NCBI GenBank assembly: GCA_934271365.1
Contig: CAKQRI010000009.1
Location: 1-48,533 of the forward strand
Origin: an uncultured Spirochaetales bacterium
GTDB taxonomy: Bacteria; Spirochaetota; Spirochaetia; Sphaerochaetales; Sphaerochaetaceae
Direction: 5' to 3'
Length of the DNA: 48,533 nt
Below, in pieces: positions 7,487-16,303 of this stretch; the stretch's first letter is position 1, and each line of letters begins with the position of its first letter. The notes beneath the pieces were generated by a model that was not told the origin of the DNA, searched no databases, and saw nothing but the letters and a program-made list of their open reading frames with translations. Both the position numbers and the translations under genes were made by a program.

Positions 7487-9055
7487 TTAGTGAATCAGAT
7501 TGTTGTCCTTCATCCAAGCAACACCGCTGTCATTCCAAGCCTTACCACCAATAGAATTGAACTGGTCAAGGAACTTCTGCCAGTTATCTGGAGTAAGAGC
7601 CTTTGAGCCTGTGAGGAATTCAGCAAGAGACTGCTCATAGTATCTTCTGACATCTGCATTAGGTGTAGGCATTGTACCAGCACCAATGTTAGGAGTCCAG
7701 GTCTTTGACTGCATCTCTCTGAGAACCTTAAGAGCAGACATCTCCTTCTTTGAAGTCTCTGTGATGTATGTTGGATACCTTGAAGCAAGCTCTGTATCTG
7801 AGCTGTAGAATACCATGTTTCTGAGCTGAGTATAAACCTGGCCCTTTGATCCTGTGAATGCATTATCGCCAAGATCGCCAGCTACAGGGATTCCATTAGC
7901 ATCAAGAACATAGTTAACACCTTCCTGACCCCATCCGCAGAGATAGTAGCCATCTGTTGACATCCATTCAAGAAGCTTTGCTATTGCTTCCTTCTTTCCA
8001 GCCTTCTCTGCCTTTGCAGAAACAGCATAGATTCTGAAGTTCATATCATATGCACCGATAGAAGCCTTGCCATCCGGACCTGTTACAGGATCCATGATTG
8101 TCCAAGAGCCATTAGGGAAGTTCTTATCAAATGGTGCATAGTTTGAAGTTGCAGCATAAGCAGCATTCTGCTCCTTCATAACACCGAACTTACCCTGCTT
8201 CCATGCAGCTCTGAAGTCATCCTTCTTATATGAAAGCCAGTTTGGATCGATAACGCCGTTATCACAACACTTCTTCATGAATACCATGAAATCATAGAAT
8301 TCTGGCTTATAGACATTAAGACCTGCTGTCTCAGCATCGAAAGACCACAGACCTTCAACTCCGAATGCACCCATAATCGGGAAGAGCCTTGCTCCTGGAT
8401 AGCCTTTGAGAGTTGCATCTGCCTCAACATATGCACCATAGCCATATGTGTCGTTCTTTCCGTTGCCATCTGGGTCATTATATGTGAATGCATAGAGAAC
8501 ATCATAAAGCTCATCAAGAGTTGTAGGCATTGAGAGTCCAAGGTTATCAAGCCAGTCCTGGCGGATCAGAAGACCTTCGTTCTTTGCAATTGAACCAGGA
8601 GAAGCAAGACCATAGCTCTTGCCATTGATTGTTGTGTTAGCCTTAGATGTTGCATCGTACTGCTGAGCAGTTCTCTCTGGCATCATTGCATACATATCAT
8701 CTACGCTTGCTACGAGTCCCTGCTTTACAAGATTTGTAAGAACAGGACGGCTTACCATGAAAAGATCAGGAAGGTTGTTAGCAGCACCTGCAGCCTGAAT
8801 CTTTACATCCTGGTCAGTCTCGTTTGAAGGAAGAGCTGTAAGCTTGAGATTGATGTTGTACTTATCTTTAAGAATCTGATAGCCAGCCCAGTCATCTGGA
8901 ACAGCACCAGCCTCTGTAATAGCAGCACCATACCAGAGCTCAATTGTAACAGGCTCATCAGCCTTAGCTGCTGGAGCTGTCTTCTCTGCGCCTCCCTGAG
9001 CAAACAGAGCAAATGCAGCAAGAAGAACAATCAGCATAAGAGATAATTTCTTCAT
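7487..9055 (-). CDS. Pectin-oligosaccharide ABC binding protein (YtcQ/LplA-like)
   Basis: This 522-residue extracellular solute-binding protein of the large CUT1/LplA/YtcQ class has a signal peptide of MKK plus a hydrophobic core ending ALFAQGGAEK, without a lipobox Cys. The mature chain begins with TIELWYGAAITEAG and carries DLFMVSRPVLTNLVKQGLVA at about residues 100-120 and the C-terminal ADVRRYYEQSLAEFLTGSK typical of the class. Family members with this length bind oligosaccharides. The GH105 gene downstream and the adjacent uronate genes point to unsaturated rhamnogalacturonan or galacturonan oligomers. It is transcribed after the two permease genes, and AGGAGG precedes the ATG. Confidence 0.88.
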   Translation of the reverse strand: MKKLSLMLIVLLAAFALFAQGGAEKTAPAAKADEPVTIELWYGAAITEAGAVPDDWAGYQILKDKYNINLKLTALPSNETDQDVKIQAAGAANNLPDLFMVSRPVLTNLVKQGLVASVDDMYAMMPERTAQQYDATSKANTTINGKSYGLASPGSIAKNEGLLIRQDWLDNLGLSMPTTLDELYDVLYAFTYNDPDGNGKNDTYGYGAYVEADATLKGYPGARLFPIMGAFGVEGLWSFDAETAGLNVYKPEFYDFMVFMKKCCDNGVIDPNWLSYKKDDFRAAWKQGKFGVMKEQNAAYAATSNYAPFDKNFPNGSWTIMDPVTGPDGKASIGAYDMNFRIYAVSAKAEKAGKKEAIAKLLEWMSTDGYYLCGWGQEGVNYVLDANGIPVAGDLGDNAFTGSKGQVYTQLRNMVFYSSDTELASRYPTYITETSKKEMSALKVLREMQSKTWTPNIGAGTMPTPNADVRRYYEQSLAEFLTGSKALTPDNWQKFLDQFNSIGGKAWNDSGVAWMKDNNLIH

Positions 9056-9130
9056 TGTTTATTCCTCCTTGTGAATAAAATCTTAATCCCCAATATATCA
9101 AGCCCCAGGAAACTGGGGCATCAATAACAA

Positions 9131-10060
9131 TCAACCCTTAACAGAGCCAGCAAGAGTACCCTTTGTGAAGTACTTCTGGATGAAAGGATATGCAATAACC
9201 ATAGGAATAGCACTCATGAATACAGATGCAGCCTTAATAGCACTTACTGGTGCATTGCCGAATGCATTTACTTCTACGTACTCATTCATGCCGGAAGCCA
9301 TGAGAATATTTCTCAGAAGAATCGGGAGTGGGTAGTTATCATTAAGGTAAAGCATTGCATGGAAGAAGTCATTCCAGAATGATACGCCATAGAACAGACC
9401 TACAGTCATGATAATTGCCTTTGACAATGGCATGATTATCTTGAAGAGAATCTGAGTCTCATTGCATCCATCAATTCTTCCGCTTTCCTTAAGCTCATTA
9501 GGAATGCCCTCAAAGAACTGCTTCATGATGATACAGTTGTATGTTGAAATAGCACCAGGCAGGAATACTGCTGGGATGTGGTTGATAAGTCCAATGCTCT
9601 TAACAAGTAAGTAAGCAGGAATCATACCTACATTGAAGACGTAAGGAATCATGATGATGATATTGATCCACTTTCTTCCTGGCAGTGTATGGACTGAGAG
9701 TACATAAGCCATCGGAATTGTGAGAACAAGAGCACATATAACACCACCAAAGAGAATCTTGAATGAATTAATGAATGCATCAATAAATCCATTATTTCCG
9801 AGGAGTGCGCTATAAGCATCTGTTGACCACTTCCAGACTGGGAGGAACATGCCTTCAAGGTTTGTTCCGATATAATCTGCAGGTCTGAATGAAAGCGTGA
9901 TTGTAGACCATAGAGGAATCACAATTATGATAAGCATGAATATCATGAAGATATCCACACACACATTAAATGCATGGTCAGCTGCTGTAAGCTTAACCTT
10001 CTTATTTGCTGGCTCAGGTCTTAAGTTCCTTGGAGCCTTAGCTGTTTTTTCTTTTGCCAT
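9131..10060 (-). CDS. Carbohydrate ABC permease (YtcP/LplC-like)
   Basis: This 309-residue CUT1 permease has a basic N-terminus (MAKEKTAKAP...), then six membrane helices starting near residue 37. The conserved ATPase-coupling EAA-type loop is seen as ELKESGRIDGCNETQILFKIIMPLSKA. The C-terminus ends FIQKYFTKGTLAGSVKG, the usual end of this subfamily. I chose the ATG at 10060 because AAAGGAG stands 8 nt before it. The frame is open to 10123, but those extra 21 residues have no ribosome-binding site and overlap the preceding gene. No ATPase is encoded in the operon, so a shared MsmK/UgpC-type ATPase elsewhere is expected, as for the YteP/YtcP system. Confidence 0.9.
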   Translation of the reverse strand: MAKEKTAKAPRNLRPEPANKKVKLTAADHAFNVCVDIFMIFMLIIIVIPLWSTITLSFRPADYIGTNLEGMFLPVWKWSTDAYSALLGNNGFIDAFINSFKILFGGVICALVLTIPMAYVLSVHTLPGRKWINIIIMIPYVFNVGMIPAYLLVKSIGLINHIPAVFLPGAISTYNCIIMKQFFEGIPNELKESGRIDGCNETQILFKIIMPLSKAIIMTVGLFYGVSFWNDFFHAMLYLNDNYPLPILLRNILMASGMNEYVEVNAFGNAPVSAIKAASVFMSAIPMVIAYPFIQKYFTKGTLAGSVKG

Positions 10061-10073
10061 CTTACTATCTCCT

Positions 10074-11069
10074 TTAGAACAAGCTGCTGTCGCTGAGCTT
10101 CTTTGAAATGAAGTTCGAAACAAATACGAGGATCATTCCGAAAACACCCTTGAAGAGGCCGACTGCTGTTGCGAGACCGAACTCAAATTCAAGAAGGCCC
10201 TGTCTGTAAACCCATGTATCGATGATATCGCCAACTGAATATACCTGAGGAGAATACAGCATGAATATCTGGTTGAATCCTGCATCAAGAATTGTTCCAA
10301 GCTTGAGGATGAGAACTGTTACAATAACTGGTCTGATTGAAGGTAGAGTTATATATCTTACTCTCTGCCAGCTATTTGCACCTTCAACCATTGCGGCTTC
10401 AAAAAGAGATCCATCAATGCCCATCAGAGCTGCAATGAATATGATTGCTGACCAGCCCATCTCCTTCCATGCATCAGAGAGAAGAACAACCCATGGGAAG
10501 GCCTTGGTATTTGAGAGGAAATCCACAGGCGTACCGCCACATGCCTTGATAATGTCATTGATTACACCATCACCAGGAGCGAGAAGCGCAAGAAGGATAC
10601 CATACATGATTACCCATGAGAGGAAGTGTGGGAGATATGCAAGTGTCTGAACAATCTTTCTGAGAACAGGACGAGTACATTCATAAATGCAGATTGCAAG
10701 GAGAATGGAAAGAGGAAGAGATATGACCAGCTTTCCAACACTGTACATAACTGTATTTCTGATCAGCTGCCAGAAATAGAATGAATGGAAGAAAGCCTTG
10801 AAGTTCTTAAGGCCTACCCAAGATGAGCCAAGAACACCTTCTACAGCCATGAAGTCCTTGAATGCAATCTGTGCATTCCAGATTGGGACATATTTGAAGA
10901 TAATGTAATAAACAAGAGGAATGAAGCCAAGCATGTAAACACCAGCATGCCTTTTAATCTCATTCTTCAGCTTAGCTTTGTTTCTAGCCTTCAGGATAGC
11001 AGCTGCTTCTGCACTTGCCTGAAGCCCAGAGCTTGAAGCAGATGCTTCCAGCTTCTTTTTTTTGTTCAT
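10074..11069 (-). CDS. Carbohydrate ABC permease (YteP/LplB-like)
   Basis: This 331-residue CUT1 permease is the partner of the next gene. A charged and Ala-rich N-terminal tail of about 50 residues (MNKKKKLEASASSS...) precedes HAGVYMLGFIPLVYYIIFKYVPIWNAQIAFKDF, a hallmark of the LplB/YteP group. The coupling loop is EAAMVEGANSWQRVRYITLPSIRPV. The ATG at 11069 follows AAGGTGG. The open frame continues upstream to 11177, but that part runs through the promoter and has no start signal. This is the first gene of the operon permease-permease-binding protein-GH105, with 13 bases to the next start. Confidence 0.9.
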   Translation of the reverse strand: MNKKKKLEASASSSGLQASAEAAAILKARNKAKLKNEIKRHAGVYMLGFIPLVYYIIFKYVPIWNAQIAFKDFMAVEGVLGSSWVGLKNFKAFFHSFYFWQLIRNTVMYSVGKLVISLPLSILLAICIYECTRPVLRKIVQTLAYLPHFLSWVIMYGILLALLAPGDGVINDIIKACGGTPVDFLSNTKAFPWVVLLSDAWKEMGWSAIIFIAALMGIDGSLFEAAMVEGANSWQRVRYITLPSIRPVIVTVLILKLGTILDAGFNQIFMLYSPQVYSVGDIIDTWVYRQGLLEFEFGLATAVGLFKGVFGMILVFVSNFISKKLSDSSLF

Positions 11070-11104
11070 ATCGTCCACCTTACTATTAAGTATTTGTTCG
11101 GTTT

Positions 11105-11152
11105 TAAATAAGTTTACATACGACTTTCTGCAAAAAAACGACCTGCAGAAAG
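11105..11152 (-). promoter_or_regulatory. Promoter and inverted-repeat operator of pectin transporter operon
   Basis: On the minus strand, TTGCAG (plus 11128-11133), a 17-nt spacer and TATTTA (plus 11105-11110) form a promoter 36 bases upstream of the first permease. A 9-bp inverted repeat, CTTTCTGCA (11124-11132) and TGCAGAAAG (11144-11152), overlaps the -35 element. It could be the operator for the adjacent sensor/AraC hybrid or another regulator, or a leftover hairpin. Confidence 0.5.
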
Positions 11153-11174
11153 CATATACAACTTTATTAGATTG

Positions 11175-11200
11175 CAAAAATCCAGGCTCAGAAATGAGCC
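11175..11200 (-). terminator. Terminator after hybrid regulator gene
   Basis: GGCTCA (11185-11190) and TGAGCC (11195-11200) form a stem with a 4-nt loop. On the minus strand it is followed by TGGATTTTTGC. It lies 160 bases past the regulator stop. The AT-rich stretch 11201-11363 shows no further feature. Confidence 0.6.
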
Positions 11201-11363
11201 AGCAGAATAAAATCTAAAGCAGGTTTCAGGAAAAAAACAAACTTCATTCGGTACAATTCATGCTTTCTTGCAGAATGCAAACACAAATCAAGAAATATAA
11301 GGTACTTTTAATATCCTTTTTTGCACAATCAAGAACTCAAAAGGAAAATTCTGACATAGAATA

Positions 11364-14300
11364 CTACATTCTGGCTCTCAGATGTCCAGGAGGAAATCCT
11401 TTGACTTTTTTGAATACCCTGCAGAAATATGCCTGATCCTGGAAGCCAATATCCCTAGCGATCTCGTTGACACTGGCTCCAGTCTGAGTGAGCATCTCAG
11501 ATGCAAGCTGGATTCTATATCTATTAAGATAATCCCATGGAGATATGCCAATCTCTTTCCTGAATATCCTTGTCAGATAGTCTTCGCTTATGTTAACAGC
11601 CGCTGCCAGCTGCCACCTTGAGATCTGAAGTGATGCATTCTTATTAAGATATGCAATCGACTTCTTCACAAGCGCACTTGTAAGAGGAGGGAGAAGCTCC
11701 CCTCCTCCAAATACGCTTACAAGCCTTGATACAAAATCATCAGATTCGAGGATACATGTGTTCACGATTAGGACATTCGGAGTTTCCTTGAGAGCCTCTG
11801 CTTCAGAGGAATCGAAAGAATCCTTTATTATAAGGACAGGAGAATGCAGGAACTTCTTAGAGCTCCGGATTCTGCCAACAAGAGACATATCAAAGCCATA
11901 TAGGATAATAAGGCCGCTTTCTCCATCAGAAGAGAGTGCTTCATCTAAGGTTCTGACTTCCAGAACATTCCCGAATTCAGCAAGCTTAGAAAGAGATTCT
12001 GGAAACTTCCCAAATGATATGATAGATGCCTTATCAGACTTCGCGGATGATAGCTCTAGCGCATTTGAAAGAGAGATCATCTCCTTCTTCAGACCGAAGA
12101 ACAGGAAAGGAAGTTCCTTTGTATCTTTATGGTTTTTAAGAAGATTGAGGATTATATTGCCTTTCTTGTGCTCATCACTTCCATCCCATGCAATGGCTAC
12201 AGCCGAAGTTGGAAGGGAGAACGACTGGATCAGTTCATCCTCTGGCATCTTAATTATATCCAGCTTCTCTAAAGCCGGAGGTACAGGCTTTGAGAAATCA
12301 GATGCTATATAAAGCACGGATCCATTTCCAGAACCTGCAGAGCAGCGGCCAGAAAGTGTTGGATACGGAAGGCACAGCCCTATTCCATTTGAAGAGAAAC
12401 TGAAAGAACCTGAATGCATCAGGATTATACGCTCAAAGAGAAGAAGGGATGGCTCATTTTCCATCTTTGCTGGCTTCCAGATATTATTGCGCCCAGAAAT
12501 CCTTATTGAAAAGTATGCAGGCTCAGCAGAGAATGAGACCACAGCCTCATCTCCTGAATGCTTCACATAACCTATTATTATATTGAGTGCATCTGCAAGC
12601 TTCTTCTTATCTGCATAAATTGCAGGAAGCGGATCTGATGCAAGCACTTCTGCCTTAGCTTTAATCTCTGAGATTATGAGAGATGGAGATATAATAGAGC
12701 AGTCAATCATCTCTTCTCCCCTTTCTGTAATAGAGAGCTCAAGAAGATGCTCAGCCTTAAGGACATTTGCAAGCAGAGCTTCCTTATCTACAGATGGAGC
12801 TTCAACAAGAGAAGCCAGAGCTGAAAGAGGCTCCTTAAGTCCTTCTGAGAGATTAGCATAGAATTCACTCACCTTCTTCTCTGCTTCTTCTGCAAGCTCA
12901 CTGCGTTTTGCCTCATCCTCAAATAGGCTCACACCCTTCAGTGATGAAGAAATCGAAGAGCGGACATCCTCTAAGACAAAGCCCTCTGCAGAAGAAACCT
13001 TCATGAGAATATAACCAAGCTCCTGATTAAGGTAGTTGAGAGGTTCAATAACAAAGACACCTGGTCCAAGATCGGCCTGATGAGCCTCATCAAGCAGCAT
13101 CAATCTTGAGAAATCAGTGCATGTCTTTATTACATGATCTTTATCAAAACCACCGCGCAGAGTCGTATAATCATCATCTTTATACAGAAGCAGGAAAGCC
13201 TTTTCTATTCCTAAAGGAGGAAGAGAAACCGAAATAGAATCAATAAGCCTGTCCAGAGTAGAGACTGAGAGGAGTCCATTCTTGAATGAGTTAAGCTTCT
13301 TAGTAACCTGATGCCTCTCATAAGCCTTCATCGCACTGATTCTTGCCATCTGCTGCATTGCAATTGCATAAAGCCTGTCTTTTGCCTCCGCATCCTTCAT
13401 TGAAAGCCCAAGAATCCGCTCCGTCCATTTGATGCTCTCAAGAAGAATCGAAGATGTGCCACCAGAAGAGAAATACTGCTCAGAAAGATCTCTCAGTCTC
13501 TCTTCCCTGATGAATCCAGGCCTCATATATAGATTCTCAAGTATCGTCACGATTGCAAGATATGCTGGCTCACTATCAATATTGCGGCTAAGCCATGACT
13601 TAAGAGAGTCAAAGTCCGTAATGACTTTTCTTGCATTCTCTTCACCGCCGAATGAATCTGTGCATCCGCAGCTCCCTCTAAGAACCAGAGTTGATGGCAG
13701 CATCACATCAGACAGAGACTCATCACTGTTCTCTACCATAGATAAAAGCATAGTGAAACTTGTAGAGACAAGTGCCTTTATCGGCATCTTGACTGTAGTT
13801 GCAGCTACACTATTGAGGATATTCTCCTCACTGTCATTAAAGCCTGCTGTTCTCAGCTGGTCCGGAATCAGAACGCACTGTTCTTCAAGATATTTAGCAG
13901 CATGGAAGAGCATCATGTCAGATGGGGAAATCAGAGTATCGAAATCAAGGCCTGGCCTAAGCCCCCTTTTCTCAACAAGCTCCTTAATTGCCTTCTCTCC
14001 ATCACTCCATGGATATGGCGATGAAACAAGCTTCGCATCATATGCAATGCCATTATCTTTCAGCGCATCCTTATAAGCCTGGAAACGGCACTCAGCACTG
14101 AGATGGTACTCTGGCCCACGCAGGAAGGCTATCTTTTTCGAGCCATGCTTTCTTATGAAGTGAAGCATAAGATTATACAGGCCAGAATATGCATCGAAAT
14201 CCACAGACGGGATTCCCTCGATTTTCTGACCGATTGAGACAACAGGAATCCTATTTGCCTTATTCTTTACAAAAGCAGCACTTGAGTCAGATGATACAGC

Positions 14301-14534
14301 ACCTGTGAATGTTGATGACCAGATTATGGCTCCATCTAGATTATGCTCATTAGCCAGTGAATAGATCTGGTTTTTCAGGTATTCATTCTCTGCTGGAAAA
14401 TCAAGGCGCCCGCCAGGGAATAGAAAGACAGAGTCATTCTTATGCTTCAATGCTTCATTAGCAACCAATTTCCACACATTAGCACCAGATCCCTGATGCA
14501 ATGTAGCAAGCAGAAAACCAATTCTATTACCCAC
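11364..14534 (-). CDS. Giant sensor/AraC hybrid regulator
   Basis: This 1056-residue cytoplasmic regulator has several fused modules. Residues 4-291 are a LacI-type periplasmic-binding-like sugar sensor (LDGAIIWSS, PVVSIGQ, SKKIAFLRGPE, RTAGFND, ending RGSCGCTDSF). Residues 300-540 are a helical, GAF-like stretch. Residues 545-715 resemble a histidine-kinase core, but I see no clear phospho-accepting His or N/G boxes. Residues 720-950 look like one or two degenerate receiver domains. Residues 955-1056 are an AraC-type double helix-turn-helix (LQISRWQLAAAVNISEDYLTRIF and ASVNEIARDIGFQDQAYFCRVFKKVKG). It starts with GTG at 14534, six bases after AGGAG. It sits between the pectin importer and uxaBAC, so it probably senses a uronate or rhamnogalacturonan sugar. 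It has no membrane segment, unlike hybrid two-component systems of Bacteroides. Confidence 0.85.
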   Translation of the reverse strand: MGNRIGFLLATLHQGSGANVWKLVANEALKHKNDSVFLFPGGRLDFPAENEYLKNQIYSLANEHNLDGAIIWSSTFTGAVSSDSSAAFVKNKANRIPVVSIGQKIEGIPSVDFDAYSGLYNLMLHFIRKHGSKKIAFLRGPEYHLSAECRFQAYKDALKDNGIAYDAKLVSSPYPWSDGEKAIKELVEKRGLRPGLDFDTLISPSDMMLFHAAKYLEEQCVLIPDQLRTAGFNDSEENILNSVAATTVKMPIKALVSTSFTMLLSMVENSDESLSDVMLPSTLVLRGSCGCTDSFGGEENARKVITDFDSLKSWLSRNIDSEPAYLAIVTILENLYMRPGFIREERLRDLSEQYFSSGGTSSILLESIKWTERILGLSMKDAEAKDRLYAIAMQQMARISAMKAYERHQVTKKLNSFKNGLLSVSTLDRLIDSISVSLPPLGIEKAFLLLYKDDDYTTLRGGFDKDHVIKTCTDFSRLMLLDEAHQADLGPGVFVIEPLNYLNQELGYILMKVSSAEGFVLEDVRSSISSSLKGVSLFEDEAKRSELAEEAEKKVSEFYANLSEGLKEPLSALASLVEAPSVDKEALLANVLKAEHLLELSITERGEEMIDCSIISPSLIISEIKAKAEVLASDPLPAIYADKKKLADALNIIIGYVKHSGDEAVVSFSAEPAYFSIRISGRNNIWKPAKMENEPSLLLFERIILMHSGSFSFSSNGIGLCLPYPTLSGRCSAGSGNGSVLYIASDFSKPVPPALEKLDIIKMPEDELIQSFSLPTSAVAIAWDGSDEHKKGNIILNLLKNHKDTKELPFLFFGLKKEMISLSNALELSSAKSDKASIISFGKFPESLSKLAEFGNVLEVRTLDEALSSDGESGLIILYGFDMSLVGRIRSSKKFLHSPVLIIKDSFDSSEAEALKETPNVLIVNTCILESDDFVSRLVSVFGGGELLPPLTSALVKKSIAYLNKNASLQISRWQLAAAVNISEDYLTRIFRKEIGISPWDYLNRYRIQLASEMLTQTGASVNEIARDIGFQDQAYFCRVFKKVKGFPPGHLRARM

Positions 14535-14575
14535 ATTGCTCTCCTTAATCGCGAAGCCTTTTTCTGATTATGCCA

Positions 14576-14794
14576 ATAAACGGTTAATTCTTTCAAGAAA
14601 AAACAAATTGATTTGCAATATTCAGACATTGAGAGAATCACTCTCAACGGTTTAGTACAAAGATTTAACGTTGACAGATTATATTGGCAAAAGATAAAAT
14701 GAAACAAAGTTCCGTTTTATGAAAAATATAAGATTAACAAAGCTAATTTTTACTTTTCCATAAAACAGCAAAAATCAGATAAAACGGATTAATT
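14576..14794 (+). repeat. Paired direct motif flanking regulator-uxaB intergenic region
   Basis: ATAAACGGTTAATT (14576-14589, near the regulator start) recurs as ATAAAACGGATTAATT (14779-14794, just before the uxaB ribosome-binding site). CCGTTTTAT (14712-14720) is inverted relative to ATAAAACGG (14779-14787). Related elements placed by both divergent genes suggest sites for one regulator, perhaps the AraC hybrid acting on itself and on uxaB. Only the motif similarity is seen; binding is inferred. Confidence 0.35.
14671..14714 (+). promoter_or_regulatory. uxaB promoter with KdgR-like operator
   Basis: TTGACA (14671-14676) and TAAAAT (14695-14700) are spaced 18 nt apart. Overlapping the start region, TGAAACAAAGTTCCG (14700-14714) matches 12 of 15 positions of the perfect palindrome found between kdgK and the aldolase gene. 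A repressor bound there would block initiation of uxaBAC-kdgR, giving feedback control by the operon's own IclR-type product. Confidence 0.55.
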
Positions 14795-14811
14795 GCAAAG
14801 GAGAATGTGCA

Positions 14812-16293
14812 ATGCAGAACATTCAGGAAACAGTAGTAAAGACAGAAAGACCTGTTAAGGTACTTCAGTTCGGAGAAGGCAACTTTCTTAGAGCTTTTGT
14901 AGATTGGATCATTGACCAGCTCAATGAAAAAGGCGGGTTCAATGGTGATGTAATGATGGTACAGCCTCTTGCTCAGGGCATGGGAAAGATGATCAATGAC
15001 CAGAATGGCCTCTATACAACTGTTCTTAGAGGCGTACAGCAGGGAAAGCCAGTTGAGGAATTCAGAAAGATCACTTCAGTAAAGGGCTGTATCAATCCGT
15101 ATGATGACTTCGACTCATACATTGCACAGGCAGAGAATCCAGACCTCAGATTCATCATATCAAACACAACAGAAGCAGGAATTGCATACCATGAGGGAGA
15201 TAAGCTTGAGGACAGACCTCAGGTAAGCTACCCAGGAAAGGTAGCAGCCTTCCTTTATAAGAGATATAAGGCATTCTCTGGAGCAGAAGACAAAGGAATC
15301 ATAGTCATTCCTTGTGAGCTCATTGACAAGAATGGAGACAACCTTAAGAGAATTGTTCTGCAGTATGCTAACGAGTGGAAGCTCGAGAAGGAATTCATTG
15401 ACTGGGTTGAGAATGCATGTGATTTCTGCAACTCTCTCGTAGACAGAATCGTTCCAGGATATCCTAGAGCAGAAGCTGCAGCTATCTGTGAGCGCCTTGG
15501 CTATCAGGATAACCTTCTTGACAGCGCTGAGATATTCCTTCTCTGGGTTATTGAATGCCATAAGAAGACTCATGAAGATGAGCTCCCAACTGCAAAAGCC
15601 GGCGTGAATGTAATCTGGACAGATGATATGTCATTCTACAGAACAAGAAAGGTACGCATTCTCAATGGTGCACACACAATGAGTGTTCTTGCTGCTTATC
15701 AGGCTGGTCTCAATACTGTTGAGGAGTGCATCAAGTCTGATCTTGTGTTTCCAATGATGAAGAAGGGAATATTCGAAGAAATCATCCCTTCTATGGATGG
15801 AGACAAAGACCAGCTTGTACAGTATGCTAATGATGTTCTTGAGCGTTTTGCAAACCCATACATCGTACATCTTCTACTCTCAATCTCACTCAACTCTGTA
15901 TCTAAATATAAGACAAGAGATCTTCCTTCCCTCCTCTCTTACTATGAAAAGAAGCATGAGCTTCCAGCTGTTCTTACACTTGGACTTGCAGCACTGATTT
16001 CCTTCTACAATGGAACTGAGACAGATGCAACAGCACTTAAGGGCAAGAGAGGCGATGATGAGTACATGATCAAAGACAGTCCAGATGTTCTCAAGGCATT
16101 TGCAGATCTTTATAAGGCAGATTACTGCTGCAATGGCAAGAAGAGCCAGAAGATTGCTGATGCTGTTCTTTCTAAGACAGAATGGTGGGGACAGGATCTC
16201 AGGGAGATTCCAGGACTGATAGATAAGGTTGCATCATATCTCAAGTCAATCTGGGACAATGGAATGGCAGAGACAATCAAATCAGCACTATGA
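14812..16293 (+). CDS. uxaB: Tagaturonate reductase (altronate oxidoreductase)
   Basis: This 493-residue member of the long-chain mannitol dehydrogenase family reduces D-tagaturonate to D-altronate with NADH, step two of galacturonate catabolism. The N-terminal Rossmann domain starts KVLQFGEGNFLRAFVDWIIDQ (about residues 16-36). ISNTTEAGI and the CNSLVDRIVPG block are typical of UxaB. The catalytic Lys-Asn-His set is visible in FYRTRKVRILNGAHTMS. The length is close to the E. coli enzyme. The ATG follows AAAGGAG. It opens the operon uxaB-uxaA-uxaC-kdgR, behind a strong promoter with a KdgR-like site. Confidence 0.93.
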   Translation: MQNIQETVVKTERPVKVLQFGEGNFLRAFVDWIIDQLNEKGGFNGDVMMVQPLAQGMGKMINDQNGLYTTVLRGVQQGKPVEEFRKITSVKGCINPYDDFDSYIAQAENPDLRFIISNTTEAGIAYHEGDKLEDRPQVSYPGKVAAFLYKRYKAFSGAEDKGIIVIPCELIDKNGDNLKRIVLQYANEWKLEKEFIDWVENACDFCNSLVDRIVPGYPRAEAAAICERLGYQDNLLDSAEIFLLWVIECHKKTHEDELPTAKAGVNVIWTDDMSFYRTRKVRILNGAHTMSVLAAYQAGLNTVEECIKSDLVFPMMKKGIFEEIIPSMDGDKDQLVQYANDVLERFANPYIVHLLLSISLNSVSKYKTRDLPSLLSYYEKKHELPAVLTLGLAALISFYNGTETDATALKGKRGDDEYMIKDSPDVLKAFADLYKADYCCNGKKSQKIADAVLSKTEWWGQDLREIPGLIDKVASYLKSIWDNGMAETIKSAL

Positions 16294-16303
16294 GGATCGG
16301 CTA

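Noticed and set aside
7510..9030. Several Leu/Gln/Ser-rich minus-strand ORFs inside the binding-protein gene
   Set aside because: They are frame shadows of the 522-residue binding protein, without ribosome-binding sites or recognisable domains.
10061..10123. Longer start for the YtcP-like permease
   Set aside because: The extra 21 residues overlap the upstream gene and lack a ribosome-binding site; AAAGGAG supports 10060.
11070..11177. Longer start for the YteP-like permease
   Set aside because: The region contains the promoter and inverted repeat; the ATG at 11069 has AAGGTGG before it.
13429..14076. 215-codon plus-strand ORF opposite the hybrid regulator
   Set aside because: Composition is that of an antisense frame (Ser/Leu/Arg-rich), with no start signal, and the minus-strand protein has clear domains.
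15160..15573. 137-codon minus-strand ORF inside uxaB
   Set aside because: It is antisense to conserved uxaB sequence, with no ribosome-binding site or domain.
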